This document shows positions 8,058-16,108 of a DNA stretch of 34,883 bases, one piece after another. The translations under genes and the position numbers were made by a program. The stretch is from Streptomyces sp. 8K308 (lineage in GTDB: Bacteria > Actinomycetota > Actinomycetes > Streptomycetales > Streptomycetaceae). Location: the NCBI RefSeq assembly GCF_004348315.1, contig NZ_SMKC01000043.1, positions 1 through 34,883 on the forward strand. The letters are read 5' to 3'. How positions within the stretch are numbered: position 1 is the stretch's first letter; each line of letters begins with the position of its first letter. The notes under the pieces are model-generated. The model was not told the origin of the DNA. It was given only the letters and a program-made list of their open reading frames with translations, and made no database searches.

Positions 8058-8528
8058 GTGCCCACCATCACCATCACCAGCCCCGAGCTGCCCGCGCGCC
8101 GACGCCGCGCCGTCGCCGTCCGGCTCACCCGCTGGCTCACCGGACGCGGCGTCACCGCCACGCACGCCGTGGTCCGCTTCGTCACGGAGGAGCCCGGCAG
8201 CCTCTACGCCGGCGCCTTCCCGGTGGAGGCGCTGCCGGCGCCGGCCGCCGGGGCAGGCGGTGCGGAGCCGCTGCACCACGCCTCGGTGGTCTGCCAGATC
8301 GGCGTCGACCGGGACGCCGGGTTCCGCGACGAGCTCGCCGCAGAGATCGCCGCCGCGCTCGGCGTCGGCCCCGGCACCGCCTTCTTCTACCTCGACCTCC
8401 AGCCCACCGCCCGGGGCCACGTCTACGTGGCCGACCACGGCGCGCTGCGCCGCGTCGACACCCTGGGCGACCTGCCCGCACCCGCCACCGAGGGCGCACT
8501 TCCGCGACGTGAGGAGACCCCCGCATGA
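8058..8528 (+). CDS. Two-domain 4-oxalocrotonate tautomerase-like protein
   Basis: A 156-residue protein starting MPTITITSP, so that removal of Met leaves an N-terminal proline, the catalytic base of the tautomerase superfamily. Residues 2-60 fit one 4-OT-like beta-alpha-beta unit (about 60 residues). Residues 73-137 look like a second, diverged unit (ASVVCQIGVDRDAGFRDELA), giving a fused tandem. The family interconverts keto and enol forms or performs related proton transfers. The start is GTG with GAAGGA a few bases upstream. It lies 9 bp after the toroid protein and overlaps the ACP gene by 4 bp, pointing to a step on a small cyclic or keto acid. The tautomerase assignment rests on the start pattern and on size. 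Confidence 0.7.
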   Translation: MPTITITSPELPARRRRAVAVRLTRWLTGRGVTATHAVVRFVTEEPGSLYAGAFPVEALPAPAAGAGGAEPLHHASVVCQIGVDRDAGFRDELAAEIAAALGVGPGTAFFYLDLQPTARGHVYVADHGALRRVDTLGDLPAPATEGALPRREETPA

Positions 8529-8830
8529 CCGCCCCCACCACCGTGCCCGACGAGAGGCAGATCCGGGACGGCGTCCGCGAGGCGCTCGCCGTGCCACTCG
8601 GCGACGCGCTGGCCGGCGTCGCGGACGACGCCGAGCTGACCACCGCGCTCGGCGAGCGATACGACAGCCTCACCGCCATGGAGTGCGTCACGGCCGTGGA
8701 GACCAGGTTCGGCGTCGAGGTCGACTTCGTGGCCGACGACGTCCGGCACTGGTTCTCCAGCATCAGCCGGATGGCGCGGTTCGTCCGCGAGCGCCTGGAG
8801 GACGGCGCGGTACTCGACGGCGGGGCGTGA
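8525..8830 (+). CDS. Acyl carrier protein
   Basis: A 101-residue carrier protein. YDSLTAMECV places the phosphopantetheine serine at residue 48, followed by the typical helix II and an acidic helix III region (FGVEVDFVADDVRHWF). It overlaps the tautomerase gene by 4 bp and its stop overlaps the start of the short ligase by one base, so it is probably the acceptor for an acid activated by one of the two flanking adenylate-forming enzymes. It would need activation by a phosphopantetheinyl transferase, one of which is encoded at 23938-24627. Confidence 0.92.
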   Translation: MTAPTTVPDERQIRDGVREALAVPLGDALAGVADDAELTTALGERYDSLTAMECVTAVETRFGVEVDFVADDVRHWFSSISRMARFVRERLEDGAVLDGGA

Positions 8831-9966
8831 TGGCCTCGCCGAGAGTCGAAGGCGACCGGGACGCCACCGGGGACGACGCCGGGCCGTTCCGGCGAGGCCA
8901 CGCCGAGGAGGCCGAGTTCACCACCTCGGGACACACCGGCGACCCCGTGGCCTGGCGCCGCACGCACGCCCAGCTGCGCGCCGAGGCGACGCTGGTGGCC
9001 GACGCCGCGGTCGGCCCCGCCGGATCCCTCGACCACATCGTCAACTTCGCCCCGATCCACCACCTCTACGGCCACCTCTTCGGGGAGGTGCTGCCCCGCC
9101 TGTGGGACGTCGAGGTCCACCAGGCGTGGCGGGACGAGGTGACAGCGGTGCCGCCGCTGCGCGGCGCCGCCCGCACCCTGCTGGTCTGCCTGCCTTCCAG
9201 CTGGCCGCTGCTGCGGCGGCTGGTCCCGGCGCTGCGCCGGCTGCCGTCGGTGGTCGCGCTGCACAGCTCGGCCGCGCCCACCGAGGCCGCGGGCGAGGTG
9301 GTGCGGGCGCTGGACGGCACGGGCTTCCGGGCCGTCAGTCTGCTGGGCTCCACGGAGACCGGCGCCGTGGCACACAGGCCCGTCGCCCCGACCGGCGTCG
9401 AGCCGGGGCCCTGGCGGCTGCTGCCGGATGTCACGCTGCTCCCCGACCCGTGCCCGGACGCCGGGGGCGAGGGCGCCCACCGGCTGCGCGTGGCGAGCCC
9501 GCGCCTCGGGCGCAGGGCCGACATGGCGGCGCCGCCCGCGAGCTGGCGTCTCGCGGACGTCGTCCGACCGCTCGGGCCACGGGAGTTCGACTACCTGGGT
9601 CGGACCTCGCGGCTGGTGAAGGCCAACGGGCGACGGGTCTGGCTCGACCAGGTGGAGGCGGCCGTGCGCGCCGCGCTCCCCGGGGTCGAGGCGGTCTGCC
9701 TGCCGGTGTCCGACCCGGTCAGAGGGGAGCACTACGAGGTGTGCCTGGCCGCCGGGTCCGTGCCGGCCGGCACGGGCGCCCGGGAGGTCCGGGCGGCCAT
9801 CGGGGCGGCGCTGCCCGGGGCGCCTGGGCCGAGAGCGGTACACACCGTGCCAGAACTCCCGCGTACCACCACCGGGAAGATCCGGATCCCCGCCCTGCGG
9901 GACCTGCTCGATCACGTTCGCCGGGAAGCGGACGCGGCGGCCGGCGAGGCCCTCGCCCGCGCCTGA
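8830..9966 (+). CDS. N-terminally short adenylate-forming ligase
   Basis: A 378-residue ANL-superfamily protein. The phosphate-binding loop reads TTSGHTGDP (32-40) in place of the usual TSGTTGxP, so a loop Thr is His. GSTETG (173-178) is the A5 motif, LADVV (241-245) stands where the adenosine-binding Asp is expected, YLGRTSRLVKANGRRVWL (255-272) is the A8 hinge, and TTTGKIRI places the catalytic C-terminal Lys at 350. The loop lies only about 30 residues from the N-terminus, against 150 or more in typical enzymes, so most of the first subdomain is absent. Start ATG overlaps the ACP stop; a GTG one codon earlier is possible. Most likely it loads the ACP encoded just upstream. Confidence 0.82.
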   Translation: MASPRVEGDRDATGDDAGPFRRGHAEEAEFTTSGHTGDPVAWRRTHAQLRAEATLVADAAVGPAGSLDHIVNFAPIHHLYGHLFGEVLPRLWDVEVHQAWRDEVTAVPPLRGAARTLLVCLPSSWPLLRRLVPALRRLPSVVALHSSAAPTEAAGEVVRALDGTGFRAVSLLGSTETGAVAHRPVAPTGVEPGPWRLLPDVTLLPDPCPDAGGEGAHRLRVASPRLGRRADMAAPPASWRLADVVRPLGPREFDYLGRTSRLVKANGRRVWLDQVEAAVRAALPGVEAVCLPVSDPVRGEHYEVCLAAGSVPAGTGAREVRAAIGAALPGAPGPRAVHTVPELPRTTTGKIRIPALRDLLDHVRREADAAAGEALARA

Positions 9967-10015
9967 CAGCGATCGGCTGACCGACACCCGACCAGTGCCG
10001 GAGAAGAGAGGACGC

Positions 10016-11251
10016 ATGTCAACCACCCGCCTGCTGATCCCGACCCGTGCGGCTCAGCAGCCCGACTGGGCCCCCCACCTGGGGGAACTGGACACCGTGC
10101 TCGGCGAGCTGACCGAGCGGCCCCCGCTGGTGACGGCCGGAACGGCCACCGCGCTGCGGGACGAACTGGCCTTCGTGGCGCGGGGCACCGCCTTCGTGAT
10201 CCAGGCCGGCGAGTGCGCCGAGCTGTTCGCGGACAGCGCCCCGGACCGGGTGCGCGCCAAGGCGGCGATGCTGCACGGCCTCGCCGACGTGTTCGAGTCG
10301 TTGACCAAGCTGCCCGTGGTGCGGATCGGCCGGTTCGCCGGCCAGTTCGCCAAGCCACGGTCCAATCCGTGGGAGACGTTGCCGGACGGCACCGTGCTCC
10401 CGGTCTACCGCGGCGACGCGGTGAACTCGGTCGAGGCGACCGAGGCGGCCCGCCGCCCCGACCCACGGCGGCTGCTGCGGGCCTACGACTCCGCGGCGGG
10501 TGCGCTCGCCGAGCTGGCGGGCCCTGCCGACCCCCAGGACGGCGGGGACGTGCGGGCGGCGCTCGCGCCCACCTATGTCAGCCATGAGGCGCTGCTGCTC
10601 GAGTACGAGCACGCGCTGACCCGTCCCGACGAGGCCGGCGGGCGGTACGCGTCCTCGGCGCACTTCCTGTGGATCGGCGAGCGGACCAGGCAACTCGACC
10701 ACGCACACGTGGAGTTGGCCGCCTCCATCAGCAACCCGATCGGGGTGAAGCTGGGGCCGGACGCCACGCCGGAGGACGTGGCCGCGCTGCTCGACCGGCT
10801 GAACCCGGAGGACCGGCCAGGACGCCTGACCTTCGTGGTGCGGATGGGCGCCGCCAAGCTGCCGAAGCGACTGCCGGCGCTGCTGTCCGCGCTCGGCCCG
10901 CGGGCGGCGCGCGCCACCTGGATCACCGACCCGATGCACGGCAACACCCGGCAGACGGCGGCCGGTCAGAAGACGCGGGTGCTCGACGACGTGCTGGCCG
11001 AGGTGGCGGGCTTCTTCGCCGCGATGAGCGCGCACGGGCTGCCGCCCGGCGGCCTGCACCTGGAGACCGCGCCGGACGACGTCACGGAGTGCGTCCGGTA
11101 CGAGGGACAGTTGCACTCCCCGCTCCCGCTCCCCCGCTACGAGACGGCCTGCGATCCGCGGCTCAACCCGGAGCAGGCGGAGCAGGTGGTCCGGCTGGCG
11201 GCCGAGCTGACCACGCGGCCGGCCACCCCGTCCCACACCAGCCATGAATGA
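10016..11251 (+). CDS. Class II 3-deoxy-7-phosphoheptulonate (DAHP) synthase
   Basis: A 411-residue class II DAHP synthase, which condenses phosphoenolpyruvate and erythrose 4-phosphate (or, in RifH-like relatives, an amino analogue) to start shikimate-type pathways. Class signatures are GECAE (metal Cys, residue 67), KPRSNPWE, HFLWIGERTRQLDHAHVE, NPIGVKLGP, DPMHGNT (metal His) and HLETAPDDVTEC (metal Glu). It is shorter than the roughly 460-residue mycobacterial housekeeping enzyme, as is common for secondary-metabolism copies lacking the N-terminal regulatory extension. The ATG at 10016 follows GAGAGGACGC. Its place in a biosynthetic operon says it boosts or redirects precursor supply for an aromatic or cyclohexane-type unit. 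Confidence 0.93.
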   Translation: MSTTRLLIPTRAAQQPDWAPHLGELDTVLGELTERPPLVTAGTATALRDELAFVARGTAFVIQAGECAELFADSAPDRVRAKAAMLHGLADVFESLTKLPVVRIGRFAGQFAKPRSNPWETLPDGTVLPVYRGDAVNSVEATEAARRPDPRRLLRAYDSAAGALAELAGPADPQDGGDVRAALAPTYVSHEALLLEYEHALTRPDEAGGRYASSAHFLWIGERTRQLDHAHVELAASISNPIGVKLGPDATPEDVAALLDRLNPEDRPGRLTFVVRMGAAKLPKRLPALLSALGPRAARATWITDPMHGNTRQTAAGQKTRVLDDVLAEVAGFFAAMSAHGLPPGGLHLETAPDDVTECVRYEGQLHSPLPLPRYETACDPRLNPEQAEQVVRLAAELTTRPATPSHTSHE

Positions 11252-11282
11252 CCCGCGGTCCACGAAGGAGAAAGAGCCGCAG

Positions 11283-12395
11283 ATGCGCATCGCACGTAGC
11301 CGGGAGGACCGGGCGCCGAGCCCCAGCCGACGGTCCCTGTTGGGAGCCTCCGCCGGCCTGGGGGCCGTGCTCGGGGTGGCCTCGCCGCTGGGTCTCAGCC
11401 AGTCCTGGGCCGCCCCGTCCCCGACCGGGGAGCGGGCCAGCGCCGCCGCCGCCGACGACGACGGCCGGGACTCCGGTCCCCTGTTGCCGGTGCCGCTGGT
11501 GGACGAGGTGGCGAGGATGGGCCCGCACGGCTGTGAGGGCATGGTCTTCGACGCCGCGGGGCGGCTCTTCATGTCCAACACGCAGGGCACCGAGATCCTG
11601 CTGATCGGCATGGACGGCGCGGTGAGCGAGTGGACGCGCGCCGTCCGGGCACCGAACGGGCACAAGGTGCTGGCGGACGGCACCCATCTGGTGGCGCAGA
11701 TGGGTCCGCCGGGGGCCCTGGTCTGGCTGGACGCGGACGGCACGGTGCTGCGGGTGATCGACCGCGACGACCGGGGGCGGGCGCTGCGGGCCGCCAACGA
11801 CGTGGCGGTGGACCCGCGGACCGGGGGCGCCTACGTCACCGACCCCGGCCCGTTCGCCGGCGGCCTGCCCGGGCGGCTCTACTACCTGCCCCATCCGCGC
11901 GCGGAGTTGATAACGGTGGTGGACGAGGAGGGCGAGGGGGACGTGGGGGTGCTCGACTACCCCAACGGCCTGGCACTGACCCCGGACAGGCGGGCGCTGC
12001 TGGTCTCGGAGAGCGGGCGGAACCGGATCATCAGGTTCGCGCTCCCCGAGCCGGGGCGCCCGATGGATCCGAGGGTCTTCGCCCGGCTGCCGTCCCAGCC
12101 CAACACCTGGACCAGCGGCGAGGCGCAGCCCGACGGGCTGGCGTTCGACACCGAGGGCCGGCTGTTCGTGGCCCACTTCGGCACGGGTCTCGTGCGGGTG
12201 CGCGACCGGTACGGGCGGGATCTCGGCTCGTTGGACTCGCGGACGCCGTGCATCACCAACTTCGCGTTCGGCGGGCCCGACATGGACCAGCTGTTCGTGA
12301 CCGCGCACCTGGGCACCTCGCTCAGCGATCCAGGGCCCGCGGTGGTCATGCGGATGAGGCTGCCGGGCATCGAGGGGCTGCGGCTGCTGCCCTGA
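11283..12395 (+). CDS. Tat-exported SMP-30/gluconolactonase-like beta-propeller protein
   Basis: A 370-residue protein with a twin-arginine signal (PSRRSLLGASAGLGAVLG, RR at 16-17). It is followed by a six-bladed-propeller pattern typical of the SMP-30/gluconolactonase/LRE group: CEGMVFDAAGRLFMSN, NGHKVLADG, AANDVAVDPRTGGAYVTD, PNGLALTPDRRALLVSES and PDGLAFDTEGRLFVAHFG. Members bind a divalent metal in the central channel; many hydrolyse lactones and others (strictosidine synthase-like) do different chemistry. Folded export is implied. The ATG at 11283 is chosen because AAGGAGA lies about 12 nt upstream; an ATG at 11244 overlaps the DAHP synthase stop but has no ribosome binding site. It is the last gene of the operon, before a strong terminator. 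Confidence 0.88.
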   Translation: MRIARSREDRAPSPSRRSLLGASAGLGAVLGVASPLGLSQSWAAPSPTGERASAAAADDDGRDSGPLLPVPLVDEVARMGPHGCEGMVFDAAGRLFMSNTQGTEILLIGMDGAVSEWTRAVRAPNGHKVLADGTHLVAQMGPPGALVWLDADGTVLRVIDRDDRGRALRAANDVAVDPRTGGAYVTDPGPFAGGLPGRLYYLPHPRAELITVVDEEGEGDVGVLDYPNGLALTPDRRALLVSESGRNRIIRFALPEPGRPMDPRVFARLPSQPNTWTSGEAQPDGLAFDTEGRLFVAHFGTGLVRVRDRYGRDLGSLDSRTPCITNFAFGGPDMDQLFVTAHLGTSLSDPGPAVVMRMRLPGIEGLRLLP

Positions 12396-12401
12396 GCCGG
12401 G

Positions 12402-12436
12402 CGCGGGGCCGCTCCCACGGCGGGAGCGGCCCCGCG
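12402..12436. terminator. Bidirectional terminator between convergent genes
   Basis: A perfect 15-bp GC-rich stem (left arm 12402-12416, right arm 12422-12436) with a 5-nt loop lies exactly between the plus-strand operon ending at 12395 and the minus-strand thioesterase gene ending at 12439. There is no T-tract, as is usual in high-GC actinobacteria. Confidence 0.88.
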
Positions 12437-12438
12437 TC

Positions 12439-13221
12439 TCAGCCGCGCGAGGCCGGGCTCGGCAGGACCGAGCGGATGTCATCGACGATCCGCCCGACCA
12501 GCGGTTCAGGATCGTCGAGGAAGTAGAAGTGGCCGCCGGGGAAGGAGCGCACGCCGAGGAAGTCGGTGGTGTGCCGGGCCCAGTGCAGGGCGTCCCGCTC
12601 GTCGGCCACCGGGTCCTTCTCCCCGCAGAAGGCGGACAGCGGCCGCCGGAGAACGGGCGCGGGCGAGCCGGCCGGCTCCCAGGTCTCCGCGGCCTCGAGG
12701 TCGGCGCTGACCAGGGGCCGCACCCGCTCCCAGAGCAGCGGATCACGCAGGACGCGGTCCGGCAGCCCGCCCAGGTCCATCAGCGCCGTGCGCAGCCCGT
12801 CGGGCGAGAGGCCGTAGAGCGGCGGGTTGGAGCGGGTGATCGAGAAGAACGGGCCCGGATGGCCCGAGACGCCGACCCAGACGGGCGGCGGGCCGCCCCG
12901 GCGCTGCGTCTCGAGCGCCGCCGCGAAGGCCACGAGACCGCCCATGCTGTGCCCGAACAGCGCGTAGGGGCCGTGCTCCTCGGCGGCGAGCCGGTCGGCG
13001 AGCGCGTCGCTGATCACGGTCAGCCGGCGCTCGGCGGGGTGCGTGGCGGCCTTGGGCCGGCCGGGCGCGACCACCAGCCGGATCTCCCAGTCGTCCGGGA
13101 AGTGCGGCAGCCACGGCCGGAAGGTGCTGTGCGAGCCGCCCGCGTGGTGCATCAGGTAAAGGGTGAGTTTCGGCTCTGATGCGGGCTGGTGACGAAGCAC
13201 CGACAATATCGAGCCGGTCAT
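12439..13221 (-). CDS. Type II thioesterase (alpha/beta hydrolase)
   Basis: A 260-residue discrete thioesterase of the kind that removes aberrant or short acyl groups from carrier proteins in polyketide and peptide pathways. The nucleophile elbow is GHSMGG (Ser92), the acid is likely Asp203 (CGEKDPVA), and the His is 231 (FPGGHFYF). MHHAGGSHSTFRPW near the N-terminus supplies the oxyanion region typical of TEII enzymes. The ATG at 13221 gives the family's normal length; longer upstream frames are open but carry no family sequence. It is divergent from the SARP gene. The role is housekeeping for the cluster's carrier proteins. Confidence 0.93.
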   Translation of the reverse strand: MTGSILSVLRHQPASEPKLTLYLMHHAGGSHSTFRPWLPHFPDDWEIRLVVAPGRPKAATHPAERRLTVISDALADRLAAEEHGPYALFGHSMGGLVAFAAALETQRRGGPPPVWVGVSGHPGPFFSITRSNPPLYGLSPDGLRTALMDLGGLPDRVLRDPLLWERVRPLVSADLEAAETWEPAGSPAPVLRRPLSAFCGEKDPVADERDALHWARHTTDFLGVRSFPGGHFYFLDDPEPLVGRIVDDIRSVLPSPASRG

Positions 13222-13499
13222 GCGCGTGACCCCATCTCGTATTCTTTCGGTAGCCTCATGGTCATCCCTCTCCCTGCGCCACGGTATGGTTCTCGATCTC
13301 CGGTCGGCCACCTCATGATGCCATCGAGGGGCCGCTCGTTTTCTGGTTTCTCGATGCGCACTCAGGGGCACCCGGCTACTCCTTTGGAGGCAGTGCCGGT
13401 TGACCTTTATGTGGAATCGCCAGAGGTCCGCCGACCATGCTTGTATGAGTCGTCATCGACCGCGCCGGGCGTTCCACCCGGAGGATTCAGAGGTGCATA

Positions 13500-14261
13500 A
13501 TGCGACTCAACGTCCTCGGCCCACTCGAAGTGATAGGCAGTGCCGCGACGTGTCGGGTACGCGGGTTCAAGCTGGCCAAGGTGACCGGGCTGCTCGCGCT
13601 CCGGGCCAATCACTTCGTCTCGATAGAGACCATGAGCGAGGAGTTGTGGTCGGGATCTCCGCCGCGCAACGAGGCGACGACGATCAGGACGCACGTCTAC
13701 AACCTGCGGCGGGTGCTGAGTTCCTCGGGGACCGGTCCTTCGTCGGGCGTGGCGCTGCACACCAGGCCCATGGGCTACCAGCTGTCGATCCCCGAGGAAC
13801 TGCTCGATGTGAGCCGGTTCGACCTGTTGGCCCGCGAGGGGCGCGCGCTGTTCGACGCCGGGCGTTACGCGGAATCCGCCGAACGGTTGCGGGCGGCCCT
13901 CGCGGTGTGGCGGGGCAACGCGTTGGAGGGAATTCCGGTGGGCCCGGTGCTCTCCGGTCATCTGGCGCATCTCGGGGAGAAGCGGGCCCGAATACTGGAG
14001 TTGCGCATCGAGGCGGACATGCGCAGCGGCCGACACCGAGATCTCGTTCCCGAGCTCTACGAGTTGGTCGCCACCGACCCGCTCAACGAATGGCTCCAGG
14101 CACAGCTCATGGAGGTGCTGCACCGTTCTGGGCGCCGTGGCGAGGCATTGCGGAGTTTCCACGACGCCCGCAGGTGCCTCGACGAACAGCTCGGGATAGA
14201 GCCGTCCGACGACCTGCACCAGACATACCTGCAGATCCTTTCCTCCGGCTATCAGAGGTAG
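13500..14261 (+). CDS. SARP-family pathway activator
   Basis: A 253-residue Streptomyces antibiotic regulatory protein of the small (DnrI/ActII-ORF4-like) type. An OmpR-like winged helix occupies about residues 1-95 (MRLNVLGPLEVIG, then WSGSPPRNEATTIRTHVYNLR) and a bacterial transcriptional activator domain of TPR-like helices about 100-250 (RFDLLAREGRALFDAGRYAE, DPLNEWLQAQLM, LGIEPSDDLHQTY). SARPs activate biosynthetic operons by binding 11-bp-spaced direct repeats. AGAGG lies 7 nt before the ATG. No TTA codon was found. Its 3' end overlaps the response regulator gene tail to tail by 10 bp. It is the likely direct switch for the biosynthetic genes. Confidence 0.95.
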   Translation: MRLNVLGPLEVIGSAATCRVRGFKLAKVTGLLALRANHFVSIETMSEELWSGSPPRNEATTIRTHVYNLRRVLSSSGTGPSSGVALHTRPMGYQLSIPEELLDVSRFDLLAREGRALFDAGRYAESAERLRAALAVWRGNALEGIPVGPVLSGHLAHLGEKRARILELRIEADMRSGRHRDLVPELYELVATDPLNEWLQAQLMEVLHRSGRRGEALRSFHDARRCLDEQLGIEPSDDLHQTYLQILSSGYQR

Positions 14262-14902
14262 GAGGACTCGGGGGTGATGAGGGCGGCTTCCCGCGCGGTG
14301 CGCACGGCCTCCATGCGGGAGGACGCCCCCAGCTTCTCGAAGACGTTGCGCAGGTGCCTCTTGACGGTGCCCTCGGTGATCGAGAGGCGGCTGGCGATCT
14401 GCCGGTTGCTCAGCGCGTCGGCGACCAGCGTGAGCACCTCGAGTTCCCTGGGGGAGAGCACGATGGACTGCTCGGCGCCGCCGCCGACGGTGAAGCCGCC
14501 GGGCACCGCGATGGTGACGCCCTGGCCCTCGTGGGCGCTGCGGATCGTGGTGACCAGGTACTTCCTGCTGACGTGTTTGGAGAGGTAGCTGGCGACGCCG
14601 GCGTCGATGAGCCGGCGCACCAGGTCGGCCCGGTCGTGGACGGTCAGCACGATCACCTTGGGCCGGGGCGACACCCGGTGCAGGCGGGCCACGGTGTCCA
14701 GCGGGTCGTGCTGCGGCATGCCGAGGTCGAGCAGCACGATGTCGGGCTGGGTGGCACCGGTGACGGCGACCACCTCCTCGCCGGTGCCCGCCACCCCGCA
14801 GACGGCGAAGTCCTCCTCCACCAAAAGGGTTTCGCAGAGCGTTTCGCGCAGCAGTGCGTGGTCGTCGGCGACCACGATACGGATGGGGTCAGACGAGGTC
14901 AT
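14252..14902 (-). CDS. LuxR/NarL-family response regulator
   Basis: A 216-residue response regulator. The receiver domain has the acidic pocket Asp13-Asp14 (VADDH), phosphoacceptor Asp59 (IVLLDLGMP), Thr87 and Lys109 (SYLSKH). A LuxR-type HTH follows at about residues 148-205 (LSPRELEVLTLVADALSNRQIA, then TEGTVKRHLRNVFEKLGA). Its start overlaps the 3' end of the histidine kinase gene by 14 bp, so the two are translationally coupled cognate partners. It is convergent with and overlaps the SARP gene. Confidence 0.95.
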   Translation of the reverse strand: MTSSDPIRIVVADDHALLRETLCETLLVEEDFAVCGVAGTGEEVVAVTGATQPDIVLLDLGMPQHDPLDTVARLHRVSPRPKVIVLTVHDRADLVRRLIDAGVASYLSKHVSRKYLVTTIRSAHEGQGVTIAVPGGFTVGGGAEQSIVLSPRELEVLTLVADALSNRQIASRLSITEGTVKRHLRNVFEKLGASSRMEAVRTAREAALITPESSYL

Positions 14903-15977
14903 GGGGTCCGTCCGTGAGGGGCACGAGGAAGGCGATTCGTGTTCCGTTCATCGGCACGCTGGTGATGGTGAAGGATCCACCGAGGGCCCTGATCCGCTCC
15001 TTCATGGAGATCAGGCCGCTGCCGGTACGCGGACCAATGGTGGCGGAACTCGACGCGAATCCGCGGCCGTCGTCCTGGACGACGGCGCACACCCGGCTCG
15101 CCGAGAGTTGGAGCATGACGAGCGCCTGCCCGGCGCCGGAGTGCGTGAAGATGTTCCGCAGACACTCCCGCAGCACGAGGAACACCTCACCGCGGACGTC
15201 CGATGGCACGTCCGTCTCGTCGCCGTCGACGAAGATGGTGACGTCGGTCAGATCGAGCCCGTAAGCGTCCACATAGGACCGCAGCTCGCGGTCGATGTTG
15301 GACACCGGAGTCTGCAGGCGTAGACCCGAGGAAAGCCTTCTGACGCCCTCGAAAAGGGCGCCCAGTATCGAGTGCAGATCCTCGATATGGCGTCGGGAAA
15401 AACTTTCTTTCGATTCCGTTGCCAGATTGTGGAGTTCAAGTTTCCTCAGTGCTAGACTGATATTACTGCCGAACCAGTCGTGTAGTTCGCGCGCGGCACG
15501 CTTGCGATCGGCGGCGCGAAGTTCCTCAAGGCCTTTCACTAACGCCTTCTCGTACCAGACCGAGGATATTCGACCGCGTTCGAGGACGCTTCTGTTGATT
15601 GCCGTGAGCGCGAGTTGGGTTCTTCCGGCCGGCAGTAGTCGGCCGGCGCCGAAACCCGTGAGCCCGGACAGGAAGACGTCGAACATCTCGCCCCAGGCGA
15701 GCGTCAGTTTGTCGAGCGAAATGCCGGACAGCGCCGTGGAGACCCCCAACAGAGAGGCCAGCGCGACCTTGTCCTCGTTGACGACGACCCGGCCGACCTT
15801 CAGGCTCCGCAGACAGTCGTCGAACACGTAACCGAACTGCCTTCGCCACTCGGCGCGCAGGTCCCGGCGTTCCAGCAGGGCGTATGCCAGCCGCTCCTCA
15901 TAGTGGGCGTAGAGGTGGTCGATCATCGACGAATCGGTGAGGCTTCCGCCACCATTCACCGGTGCTTCGCCCACCAC
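14889..15977 (-). CDS. Soluble NarL-type sensor histidine kinase
   Basis: About 362 residues. The dimerisation/phosphotransfer helix has RAARELHDWFG with His166 as the phosphorylation site (HisKA_3 type). A GHKL ATPase domain follows, with N-box Asn275 (LRECLRNIFTHSGA), DDGRGF at 302-307 and GSGLISMKERI. The first 150 residues are helical-looking and contain no membrane helix, so the input is probably cytoplasmic. One TTA codon lies at 15540-15542 (codon 146). The start is uncertain: GTG at 15977, with further in-frame GTG and ATG codons within 55 bp. It pairs with the response regulator at 14252-14902. Confidence 0.9.
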   Translation of the reverse strand: MVGEAPVNGGGSLTDSSMIDHLYAHYEERLAYALLERRDLRAEWRRQFGYVFDDCLRSLKVGRVVVNEDKVALASLLGVSTALSGISLDKLTLAWGEMFDVFLSGLTGFGAGRLLPAGRTQLALTAINRSVLERGRISSVWYEKALVKGLEELRAADRKRAARELHDWFGSNISLALRKLELHNLATESKESFSRRHIEDLHSILGALFEGVRRLSSGLRLQTPVSNIDRELRSYVDAYGLDLTDVTIFVDGDETDVPSDVRGEVFLVLRECLRNIFTHSGAGQALVMLQLSASRVCAVVQDDGRGFASSSATIGPRTGSGLISMKERIRALGGSFTITSVPMNGTRIAFLVPLTDGPHDLV

Positions 15978-16108
15978 ACACCCCGCGGTGGACGCCTCTC
16001 GTTCACGTTCCGGTTGACTCAGAATCTGACTCTCCCCCGTAGGTTGAACTGATTGGTCGGATCAGAACGACGGTTGAGATGGGCCACTTTCATAATATCT
16101 TCACAGGC

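Noticed and set aside
6582..8597. Minus-strand open frame of about 670 codons opposite the toroid protein gene
   Set aside because: Low-complexity Gly/Ala/Arg translation without domains. The plus-strand frame has conserved repeats and coupled neighbours.
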